NCBI GenBank assembly: GCA_013001695.1 | Contig: JABDMC010000311.1 | Coordinates: forward strand, 1-63,036 | Direction of reading: 5' to 3' | Length of the DNA stretch: 63,036 bases | DNA from: Akkermansiaceae bacterium | GTDB lineage: Bacteria > Verrucomicrobiota > Verrucomicrobiia > Verrucomicrobiales > Akkermansiaceae | Shown here: in pieces, positions 1 through 6,809 of the stretch | Layout: every line of letters starts with the position of its first letter | How positions within the stretch are numbered: the stretch's first letter is position 1 | The notes under the pieces: model-generated | Databases searched by the model: none | What the model was told of the DNA's origin: nothing | What the model saw: only the letters and a program-made list of their open reading frames with translations | Position numbers and translations under genes: made by a program

Positions 1-813
1 GAGTTGCACTGCATCAACCGCAAACACAAGCAGCACGGTGATCGGAGACAGGTTGGTCTGAAAAGTCCAGCACCTGACAAGCCCATCAAGGTTCGTGTGG
101 CATCTTATAATGTGGAGTTCGGCAAAAGCGCGACCCCGGAACAGATCGGTGAAATGTTCAAGCCGTACAAACTGGACATCATCGGTTTTGACGAAGCTCC
201 AGATGGCAACTGGACGGCGCGCGTCGGCAAAGTACTCGGGATGAAATACAACTATGTGGGCAAGATTTCATCGGCCAACCACAAGAATAAGTACAAGACG
301 ATTCTCAGCAGGACACCGCTGGAAGGCACTGAAGAACACGAACTCACGGGCCGTGGTTGGAATCCCGCATCGGTTGTCAGAGCAGTGACTCAGATTGATG
401 GAGTTTCAGTCGCATTTTACTCCCTGCATATCTGCAAGTCGGGCGCCAATGACGGTCATGCGCATAGCCTTGCGACCAAAGTTCTACCTGAGGAGGCAAC
501 TGGGAGGGTTATCGTCGTTGGGGATTACAACAACAACATCGGCGACGCTGCCATGAAAACGGTCGAGGGGGCAGGGTTTAGAGCAACGTGGAACGATCTG
601 AAGATTGATGTCTCCAAGGCGTTTACATACAACGCCCAGAATCCCAAGGAGAATCTCGGTGTGATCGATCACATTTTGTACAGTAACCTGCCTGGCGCGG
701 AGGCAACAGACGGAGGCATAATCGAGCTAAAAGATCCTTTGTCTGATCACAAACCGATCTGGGCGGAGATAGCATTCCCTCGAAAATCCAAGAAGGTAAG
801 CGGCTCTGAATAG
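1..813 (+). CDS. Endonuclease/exonuclease/phosphatase-fold protein, 5' truncated by window edge
   Basis: The reading frame is open at the left edge, so the true start and any signal peptide lie outside; the first possible start inside is a TTG at 4. The EEP (DNase I-like) fold is recognised from its ordered metal and catalytic motifs: VASYNVEF near residue 32, the Glu of GFDEAPDGNW near 61, GDYNNN near 173, and the C-terminal SDHKPIW, where SDH is the classic catalytic Asp-His pair. Family members hydrolyse phosphodiester bonds in nucleic acids, lipids or phosphoinositides; the substrate cannot be told here. The stretch has visibly lower GC and more A/T-ending codons than the rest of the window, which hints at recent transfer. 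It ends with TAG at 811-813. Confidence 0.8.
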   Translation, partial: ELHCINRKHKQHGDRRQVGLKSPAPDKPIKVRVASYNVEFGKSATPEQIGEMFKPYKLDIIGFDEAPDGNWTARVGKVLGMKYNYVGKISSANHKNKYKTILSRTPLEGTEEHELTGRGWNPASVVRAVTQIDGVSVAFYSLHICKSGANDGHAHSLATKVLPEEATGRVIVVGDYNNNIGDAAMKTVEGAGFRATWNDLKIDVSKAFTYNAQNPKENLGVIDHILYSNLPGAEATDGGIIELKDPLSDHKPIWAEIAFPRKSKKVSGSE

Positions 814-960
814 ACGGAACATCGCCAACCAAAGCGTTGCACAGCGACGTGGTAAACCACGCGCGTGAACGCGAACGTCAGGAGTCGAATCTGCCGGCCC
901 ATGGGATTGCCCTTGCGACCATGCTGCACCGCCTGATAATGGCGAGAGGGAGGTGAGAGC

Positions 961-1422
961 TTGGCCTTGATCGAATCGCAATCGACGGAAATTGCCGCAG
1001 AGGCGGAGTCCGTGTGGAACGTCATCACGGACATTCGTCACGCGGCAAACGTGATTTCGGGAATCAAGGAAATTCAGATTCTCGAGGAGGCTGCCGGTCC
1101 GCACTTTGTGGGATTGAAGTGGAAGGAAACCCGGGAGTGGATGGGGAAGGATGCCGTGGAGGTCATGTGGATCACCGACGCGTGCGCCCCAACGTTCTAC
1201 GAGACCCGCGCCGAGAGCCATGGCTCCGTATACCAATCCAGATTCGAGCTGGAGCCGACAGAATGCGGGACGCGCCTGACGATGCAGTTCAATTGCCGGC
1301 CGGAAACCATCGGCGCCAGGATCATGTGGATCCTGATGGGGTGGATGGCAAAGAGGTCTCTTCGCAAGGTGATCGCCCAGGACTTGAAGGACGTGAAAAG
1401 CGCCGTTGAAAATGCGCAATGA
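961..1422 (+). CDS. SRPBCC (START/Bet v1-like) family protein
   Basis: 153 residues that fit one SRPBCC ligand-binding domain: an N-terminal strand (IESQSTEIAAEAESVWNVITD) followed by a helix-grip pattern and a long C-terminal helix (SLRKVIAQDLKDVKSAVENAQ). The family binds hydrophobic small molecules or acts as a cyclase/dehydrase; no catalytic residue can be assigned. The start is a TTG supported by a strong ribosome binding site, AGGGAGGTGAG, about 6 bases upstream. No signal peptide is seen, so it is probably cytosolic. It stands alone with roughly 150 bp of empty sequence on each side. Confidence 0.8.
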   Translation: MALIESQSTEIAAEAESVWNVITDIRHAANVISGIKEIQILEEAAGPHFVGLKWKETREWMGKDAVEVMWITDACAPTFYETRAESHGSVYQSRFELEPTECGTRLTMQFNCRPETIGARIMWILMGWMAKRSLRKVIAQDLKDVKSAVENAQ

Positions 1423-1569
1423 TGGTTGCGACCAGGTGCTGAGTGGAACTCCCGGACCAGGCGCGCCATGCAACGAATCGTTGCAGCGGAGGTTTGGCCG
1501 GCCGCCCCTTTTTGCCGGCGCCAACACCGCCGTCGGGTCGCATGCCGCTGAACCAGGGCGATCGTCCAT

Positions 1570-2058
1570 GTGATGCACTATCGCGAGATTACTCCAGGGG
1601 ACATGCCGGCCATCTTCGAGGTCCGGGTCAAGACATGGCACAACCCCCATGGTGCCGAGGAGCTGGAGAGGATGGGCATCACACCCGACTCGGTACGCGG
1701 GATGTTGCGGGAAACGCATCGTGGCTGGCTGGCGGAAGCAAACGAAGAGGTCGTCGGATTCGTGATGGGCAACAAGCAGACCGGCGAGATGTGGGTGATC
1801 GCCGTGTTGAAGGACCACGAAAACCGGGGGATCGGAAGATCCCTCATGCGGTTGATCGAAGACTGGCTGGTTTCCGAGGGGTGTGATGAATTGTGGCTGA
1901 CGACCGACCCCGATGAGAATTGTCGCGCGGTGGGTTTTTACAGGCATCTTGGGTGGGAAGACTGGAAGATGGAAAGCGGTGATCGCTTCATGAGAAAACG
2001 AAGCGATCAAGTCGTGGCCGACCAACAGGCCGCCCGCCGCGATGGGAAGGCGCCGTGA
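1570..2058 (+). CDS. GNAT family N-acetyltransferase
   Basis: A 162-residue protein with the full GNAT fold: N-terminal REITPGDMPAIFEVRVKTW, the central strand MWVIAVLKDHENRG, and the acetyl-CoA pyrophosphate loop ENRGIGRSLMRLI (R/Q-x-x-G-x-G/A type) near residue 86, then the C-terminal motif AVGFYRHLGWE near 118. It should transfer an acetyl group from acetyl-CoA to a primary amine of unknown identity. The start is GTG at 1570 or the ATG directly after it. The last 20 or so residues are charged and lie outside the domain. Monocistronic. Confidence 0.85.
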   Translation: MMHYREITPGDMPAIFEVRVKTWHNPHGAEELERMGITPDSVRGMLRETHRGWLAEANEEVVGFVMGNKQTGEMWVIAVLKDHENRGIGRSLMRLIEDWLVSEGCDELWLTTDPDENCRAVGFYRHLGWEDWKMESGDRFMRKRSDQVVADQQAARRDGKAP

Positions 2059-2391
2059 ATGCTCCCATTCTCGAACCGGAATCCGGAGGGCGCCCCCGGC
2101 CGCCTTGGGCCGCCCGATCACAATATCGCCTTTGCCTGCCATGCAATGCCCCGCCTGCCTCCGGAAAGCGGGATTGAATCGCGCCATTGGGCCATGCTCG
2201 CCGGGGCCGGAACGTCCGGGATTTCGCGGCCGGGCGACACCTGCGGCCCGCGCCCCGGCCCCCCTGAGGCGGCGGCCATCCCTCGGAGGCGGCGGCCATC
2301 GCGCCTCGACTCCCCGAAGTCCAAACCGTAGAACGACCCGAAGCCGGGACCGTCGGCGGTGGCCGGCGGCACCCCTCCCGAATTGATTGCG
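2059..2391. other. Intergenic stretch with a short direct repeat
   Basis: About 330 bp of GC-rich sequence between the acetyltransferase and the lipoprotein, with no convincing gene on either strand. It holds a perfect 15-bp direct repeat, GAGGCGGCGGCCATC, at 2266-2280 and 2286-2300 (20-bp period). No promoter or terminator stands out. Confidence 0.5.
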
Positions 2392-2613
2392 ATGAAGATG
2401 AGACGCGCTGCCGCCATGGGGGCCATCGCCGCCAGCCTGACGCTCGGGACCAGTTGCAGCGCCATCCTCGACTCGCTTCTCGAAAGTGATTCGGACAGGT
2501 ACGAGGAGCGCCGCAGGAAAGCGTACGAAAGCAAGGGAGTAGATCCCGAGCGCGCAAGGCGCATGGCCTTCGAAGACAAGGTGTGGGGCGGGAGTCCCAC
2601 CGTGATACGATAG
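2392..2613 (+). CDS. Small putative lipoprotein, function unknown
   Basis: 73 residues starting MKMRRAAAMGAIAAS and leading into a lipobox-like LGTSC with the Cys near residue 22, so the mature product is probably a lipid-anchored peptide of about 50 residues. The mature part is highly charged (SDSDRYEERRRKAYESKG) and ends WGGSPTVIR. The frame is open upstream to 2359 with another start, but the start at 2392 is the one that places the signal peptide correctly. I do not recognise the family. Confidence 0.6.
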   Translation: MKMRRAAAMGAIAASLTLGTSCSAILDSLLESDSDRYEERRRKAYESKGVDPERARRMAFEDKVWGGSPTVIR

Positions 2614-2674
2614 CACCGGCCTTGTCTCCGCGCCGCCGGCGGACCACGCGGCGTGACGTGAGGCCCGCGAGATT

Positions 2675-3028
2675 ATGACCATAAAGCGAATTGTGCCCGA
2701 CATTTCATCGGAGCAGATGGATGAGAGCCGGAAGTTCTATGCCGGGTTTCTTGGGTTGGAGCTGGCGATGGACATGGGGTGGGTGCTGACCTTCGCGTCC
2801 CCGGGCAATCCGACGGCCCAGATCACGGTGTTGCAGGCGTCCACCTCGGCCATCCCGAATCCGGACGTGTCCATCGAGGTGGAAGACGTCGACGCCGTGC
2901 ACGCCAAGGCCGTGGAGCTTGGCCTCAAGGTTGTCTACCCGCTGACGAACGAGCCCTGGGGTGTTCGCCGCTTCTTTGTGGAAGACCCGAATGGCGCGGT
3001 GGTCAACATCCTGAGCCACGAGAAATGA
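2675..3028 (+). CDS. VOC (glyoxalase/bleomycin resistance) superfamily protein
   Basis: 117 residues with two beta-alpha-beta-beta-beta units: DISSEQMDESRKFYAGFLGLEL at the N-terminus and DVDAVHAKAVELGLKV followed by RRFFVEDPNGAVVNIL at the C-terminus. The FYxxxLGLE and FVEDPNG motifs are typical of single-domain vicinal oxygen chelate proteins that dimerise to form a metal site; the C-terminal metal ligand position is occupied by Asn/Val-rich sequence, so catalysis is uncertain. It may be a dioxygenase/isomerase or a drug-binding protein. Cytosolic. Confidence 0.85.
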   Translation: MTIKRIVPDISSEQMDESRKFYAGFLGLELAMDMGWVLTFASPGNPTAQITVLQASTSAIPNPDVSIEVEDVDAVHAKAVELGLKVVYPLTNEPWGVRRFFVEDPNGAVVNILSHEK

Positions 3029-3119
3029 AGTGGCCCGGCAAGCGGCGGCCCCGCGCTGGCGGGGCAGATTTTACAGAAAATTGACGGCAATCGGGCCCTT
3101 GCCACTTTACAATGGCGGC

Positions 3120-3482
3120 ATGCGGACGAACACCATTTGCCTTTCGGTGGTCATCGCGATCGCCACCGCCGCTTCCGCCGTGGCAGGTGGAGGCGCCTGC
3201 CGGTTCAAGGCTGATGGATTGCCGCTGTTGAGCCAGTCGCCCGTGCTGGCGGATATCCTCACCTCCCGGTTTTCCGTCGTGGAGGATGGCCGGATGGGCC
3301 CCATGGACGCGCCATTCGATGGAGGCCGGCGCTACACGTACATGGAGTTTCGTGCATCGACGACGTCGAAGAGCGGGGAGAAGTTCATCATCAGGCTCCA
3401 TTTCAAGAGGGCGGGCAAGGAGGCCCCGGCATTCGAGCGGGCCGAGTTTCTGCCCGTGAAGGATTTCCCCGACGGGAAGTGA
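3120..3482 (+). CDS. Exported hypothetical protein
   Basis: 120 residues beginning MRTNTICLSVVIAIATAASAVAG, a clear Sec signal peptide with cleavage expected after about residue 22. The frame is open to 3030, but the start at 3120 is the one that yields the signal peptide. The mature part has one Cys (GGACRF) and ends in a charged beta-rich segment (FIIRLHFKRAGKEAPAFERAEFL). No domain recognised. It sits upstream of another small exported protein (3628) in the same direction, and the two may be related in role. Confidence 0.6.
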   Translation: MRTNTICLSVVIAIATAASAVAGGGACRFKADGLPLLSQSPVLADILTSRFSVVEDGRMGPMDAPFDGGRRYTYMEFRASTTSKSGEKFIIRLHFKRAGKEAPAFERAEFLPVKDFPDGK

Positions 3483-3627
3483 CCTGACCCGGCAACCCGG
3501 ATGCAAAGGAACGAACCAGCCGGCGGGCAACGACCTCCGGCTCACCGCGGCGGCCCGCGCCTCGGGATTTGCTTGCCAATGGGAAGGGCGGGGGGCAGGT
3601 TGCATTAAATTCCGCCAAATCAACAAA

Positions 3628-4128
3628 ATGAAACCGACCCGCTTTTGCATTCTGCTTTGCGCCCTGATGATGACTCCGGCAATCGCCGAAGATGAGCCGC
3701 GGCCGTGGGGCCGGGTGGTCTTCGAGGTTCCCGGCGAGGACGAGAATGCCGTCGTGAATGTCGAGGGGACCAAGGACCTCGCGAAGGTGACGGTGAAATG
3801 GGGCAAGCAGCAGATGGAAGTCCCCTCCGCGGAGTTTTCGGAGATCAATGACCCCCGGCTCTCGACCGCCGAACTCCTCTTCGGGGAAGGGTATTACGGG
3901 AAGTTCAAGGAGGGCGAGGAACCGGTTCCGCATGTCCTGGTCGAGATGGAGTTTGGAACGCGCTCCGAGTTCGGAACGTTTGCGAGCGTGAAGTTTCTCT
4001 TTCACGGCGGCAAATACCAGGAGCGGATCGTGCTGACTCCCACCGGGCCGAACACGTGGACGGAGTACCGGAAGAGCCCCGGGAAGTCCCCGGTCGAAAC
4101 CGGGACGACCACCAAGCTCCCCCGCTAG
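3628..4128 (+). CDS. Exported hypothetical protein
   Basis: 166 residues with an N-terminal signal peptide (MKPTRFCILLCALMMTPAIAE). The mature part is acidic and predicted mostly beta (WGRVVFEVPGEDENAVVNVEG, ELLFGEGYYGKFKEGEE, VKFLFHGGKYQERIVLT). No recognised family. About 27 bp upstream is TTGCATTAAATTCCG, a partial match to the motif found in the glucanase locus downstream. Two 30-bp direct repeats follow the stop codon. Confidence 0.6.
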   Translation: MKPTRFCILLCALMMTPAIAEDEPRPWGRVVFEVPGEDENAVVNVEGTKDLAKVTVKWGKQQMEVPSAEFSEINDPRLSTAELLFGEGYYGKFKEGEEPVPHVLVEMEFGTRSEFGTFASVKFLFHGGKYQERIVLTPTGPNTWTEYRKSPGKSPVETGTTTKLPR

Positions 4129-4143
4129 GCGGTCTGCTTCACC

Positions 4144-4242
4144 GTCCGCCTGGCCTCCACCGGGACAAGCCCGGTGGGGGGCGTGACCAGAGGCATGCTT
4201 GCCCGCCTTGCGGTCCGCCTGGCCTCCACCGGGACAAGCCCG
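4144..4242. repeat. Pair of 30-bp direct repeats, palindromic core
   Basis: The same 30 bases (starting GTCCGCCTGGCCTCCACC, ending AAGCCCG) occur at 4144-4173 and 4213-4242, a 69-bp period. In the first copy the core continues into a perfect hairpin CCACCGGG-ACAAG-CCCGGTGG (4157-4177). In the second copy the right arm is degenerate. This looks like a REP-type element pair; no other copy was noticed in the window. Confidence 0.6.
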
Positions 4243-4292
4243 TGAGGGGCCTTGGCGACTGGCAGGCCGAGCGCTGCGGGGCAGGCGGATGG

Positions 4293-4328
4293 AAAATGAA
4301 ACGGCGGCCACCCGAAGGTTGCCGCCGT
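4293..4328 (-). terminator. Intrinsic terminator of the secreted multi-module protein
   Basis: On the minus strand, a near-perfect 12-bp stem (ACGGCGGC..ACC / GGT..GCCGCCGT, one mismatch) is closed by a UUCG tetraloop and followed by TTTCATTTT. It lies about 120 bp after the stop codon of the gene at 4447-6405. Confidence 0.75.
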
Positions 4329-4446
4329 CTCAATTGGATTGCCTGCGAAAAGCGAGTTGTCAGCCTGCCGGACTGAGAACCTTCAAAGCTTGATCGAGCC
4401 CACCCGATCCACCGATGAAGATCGGGAGGGGCTGAAGCGGGGCCGG

Positions 4447-6405
4447 TCAGGGGAGCTCGACCCGGTAGAACTTGGCGGGGGGCGTCACCGCATCGATGAA
4501 CGAGAGGTCGCTGCCGTCCGACAGGAGGGCCGGGCCAAGGTTGGTGAAGCTCTGGAGGTCGGTGGAGCACTGCGGCTGGTAGCTCTTGCCGGCCATGGAT
4601 TCCCAGCAGACCTGGACGGCGTCGCCGACGGTGGTCGTCAGGGTGTTCACCACGTTGTCGGTTGCGACCGCGAGGGTCAGGTCGTCGATGAGAACCTCCC
4701 CGAGGCCGCCCTCCACCGCGCCGGTGGCGGCGAAGATCTGGATCAAGGCGGTGTCGGCGTTGGCGGGGGCCACCAGGTCGTCAACGAAGGTTTCCAACCA
4801 GACGCCGTTGCCTCCGGCGAAGTTGTTGAAGCCGACGCCGCCTCCCAGCGGGGCGCCGATGTCGTCGAGCCACTGCACCCGGAACTGCTGGACGTAGCTG
4901 ATGCCGCTGCTGATCTGCTTGGCCCAGAAGGAGAACCGGTAGGTCGCCCCCGGGGTGATGGTGCCGCCGGCGGCGGTCACGTTCTGCTGGATCTCGGCCT
5001 GGTTCGCGTCCGTGGTCATGCCGTTGTCGACCTTGAGTTGCAGGGAGGCGTCGCCGCTGCGCTTGTCACTGGTGATGCGGGTCGGGAGCTGCGTCCCGAT
5101 GCACTGCCACGACGCGGGGCAGAGCGGGTCGAATTCATCCGGGATCTCGAAGTCGCCGTTGACGGCGACATCGTTCAGGACGGTGGCAATTTCCTGGACG
5201 CGGTAGAACGGCGAGCAGCTCGCATCGAAGACGGAGGTGGCGGTGTCGCCGACGATGAGCGGACCGAGGTCCGACCAGGTCGAGTTGTCCGCGGACTCCT
5301 GCGGCTGGTAGGAATTCTCCAGGTTCGACGGCGACCAGCCCACGATCTTGCCGGTCTTGATGTCGATGTCGAGTTCCTGCGGGGCGGGGGGGATGAAGCT
5401 GACATTGTCATAGCCCACCGAGGACCCGGGGCCCCAGAGCGGGACGACCTTGATGTTGTCGGCGGTCGGGGGAATGAGGACCTCGAACGAGTAGGTCTCC
5501 CAGGTGGTGCCGTCGCCGATCAGGGCGGGCCGCATGTCGCCGGTGTCCCCGAGGAAGGTGGCGCCCTCGAGGAACTCGATTTTCAATCCGCCGATCTCGG
5601 TGCCGCTGAGGATCGTCATGTCGAGGGTGAAGGTGACGAGATCGCAGCCGGAGAGACCGATCGACTCGAGCAGGATGGGGGCGCCGGCGTTGGCGACCCA
5701 GATCCCGAAGCCGTTGCCGTTGTTGGTCATGACGCCGTAGCCGTCGGGGTTGCCGCCGGTGGCCGGGTAGGAAAAGCTCGTGTCGGGCCCGCCGAGCTCA
5801 AACCAGGAGGCCGCGCCGTTCTCGAAGTCGCCGTTGGGGAGCGGGGGCTGGGGGATCGGGGTCGGATCGACACAGATGTTGTCGTAGCCGACGGAGGACC
5901 CGGCGCCCCAGAGCGGGACCACCTTGATGCCGTCGGCATTGAAGGGGATGGCCGCCTGGAAGGAGTAGGTCTCCCACGTCGAGCCGTCGCCGATCAGCGC
6001 CGGGAAGATGTCGCCGGTGCTGCCCACGCCGGTTTCGCCCATGAAGAAGTCCACCTTGAATCCCCCGATGCTGGTGCCGGAGAGGATCTTCATGTCCTGG
6101 AAGAAGGTGTAGCCTTCGCCGGCGGAGAGACCGAGGGTGGCCAGCGGGATGGGCGCCCCGTCGTTGGAGATCAGGATGCCGAAGCCGCCGTCGTTGGCGC
6201 TGTGGTCGATGACCGCGTGGCCTCCGGTGTTCCCACCGGTTTCCGGGAAGCTGAAGACGAAGGTGCCGTCGCCACTGGCGGTCAGCCAGGTGGCCCCGGC
6301 GGTGGTGGAAAAGTCCCCGTTCGGGACAAAATTCGGGGCGCCGAAGAGCGGCAGGGCGGCACCCAGCAGGGCGCCGAAGACGAGCAATTTGCAGTGGTTT
6401 TTCAT
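4447..6405 (-). CDS. Secreted multi-module protein with tandem carbohydrate-binding-like domains
   Basis: 652 residues with a signal peptide (MKNHCKLLVFGALLGAALPLFG). Two homologous jelly-roll-like modules of about 155 residues follow (starting NFVPNGDFSTTAGATW near 25 and PLPNGDFENGAASWF near 189); both carry GDGxTWETYSF and end PLWGxGSSVGYDN, a CBM4/9-like pattern. A 'SYQPQESADNSTW' module comes next, then a third NGDFE jelly roll near 415 and a final SYQPQCSTDLQSF module ending FYRVELP. No catalytic domain is present, so it probably binds polysaccharide or the cell surface. It is divergent from the GH81 glucanase gene, which suggests glucan as ligand (inference). The motif AAGTTGCATAAAGTTGCA lies about 71 bp upstream of its start. 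Confidence 0.75.
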   Translation of the reverse strand: MKNHCKLLVFGALLGAALPLFGAPNFVPNGDFSTTAGATWLTASGDGTFVFSFPETGGNTGGHAVIDHSANDGGFGILISNDGAPIPLATLGLSAGEGYTFFQDMKILSGTSIGGFKVDFFMGETGVGSTGDIFPALIGDGSTWETYSFQAAIPFNADGIKVVPLWGAGSSVGYDNICVDPTPIPQPPLPNGDFENGAASWFELGGPDTSFSYPATGGNPDGYGVMTNNGNGFGIWVANAGAPILLESIGLSGCDLVTFTLDMTILSGTEIGGLKIEFLEGATFLGDTGDMRPALIGDGTTWETYSFEVLIPPTADNIKVVPLWGPGSSVGYDNVSFIPPAPQELDIDIKTGKIVGWSPSNLENSYQPQESADNSTWSDLGPLIVGDTATSVFDASCSPFYRVQEIATVLNDVAVNGDFEIPDEFDPLCPASWQCIGTQLPTRITSDKRSGDASLQLKVDNGMTTDANQAEIQQNVTAAGGTITPGATYRFSFWAKQISSGISYVQQFRVQWLDDIGAPLGGGVGFNNFAGGNGVWLETFVDDLVAPANADTALIQIFAATGAVEGGLGEVLIDDLTLAVATDNVVNTLTTTVGDAVQVCWESMAGKSYQPQCSTDLQSFTNLGPALLSDGSDLSFIDAVTPPAKFYRVELP

Positions 6406-6476
6406 CGGTTTCTGGGGTGTTGCAGGCAGCGGGCAGGATCTGGGGCCGTGGGGGGGACCACGCCGAAGCCGTTCTC

Positions 6477-6494
6477 TGCAACTTTATGCAACTT
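6477..6494 (-). promoter_or_regulatory. Motif copy A, AAGTTGCATAAAGTTGCA
   Basis: Read on the minus strand the 18 bases are AAGTTGCATAAAGTTGCA, a direct repeat of TTGCA with a 10-bp period. It is identical to copy B at 9188-9205 and ends 71 bp before the start codon at 6405. Likely a regulator-binding site or shared promoter element. Confidence 0.55.
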
Positions 6495-6668
6495 GGACGG
6501 CGCCCTCTTTCCGGGCAAGGAAATTCGTGTCCTTGGCGCCATCCGGATTATCAGGAATCCCTTGGCGTCCACCGCTCAGACAACATCGGATGGGAGCAAA
6601 TGGCGTCCCGAACCGCGCCACCGCGCCGGCAGAAAACCTTCCGGCGGGAGATCCTCCGGGGCCCCGGG

Positions 6669-6684
6669 TTGCAATAAAATGCAA
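6669..6684. promoter_or_regulatory. Motif copy C, TTGCAATAAAATGCAA
   Basis: A variant of the same motif: its reverse complement reads TTGCA-TTTTA-TTGCA, keeping the 5-base spacing, and in the forward direction it is followed by TTCGG just like copy B. It lies 125 bp upstream of the GH81 start. Confidence 0.45.
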
Positions 6685-6809
6685 TTTCGGGTTGCCAGGC
6701 GGACCGGGCGCGCTTGGGGTGGATCCCATGGAGGATGGGCGACGGCCGTTCCGGCGCGCCCGGATCGCCCCGTCCGGGACCCACCCTTTCCACGAAACGA
6801 TCCGCAGCC

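Larger units (their letters stand above)
4129..4446. other. Intergenic stretch between convergent genes, with repeats and a terminator
   Basis: About 320 bp without a gene. It contains two copies of a 30-bp direct repeat (4144-4173, 4213-4242) and a minus-strand intrinsic terminator (4293-4328), listed separately. The rest shows no coding signal. Confidence 0.6.
6406..6809. other. Divergent promoter region of the glucanase locus
   Basis: About 400 bp between the divergent binding-protein and GH81 genes. It holds two members of the TTGCA-N5-TTGCA motif family (6477-6494 and 6669-6684). No convincing gene: open frames crossing it have no homology-like pattern. Confidence 0.6.

Noticed and set aside
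3081-3113. TTGACG..TACAAT as a sigma-70 promoter before 3120
   Set aside because: The spacer is 21 bp, too long, and the second box would sit within 10 bases of the start codon.
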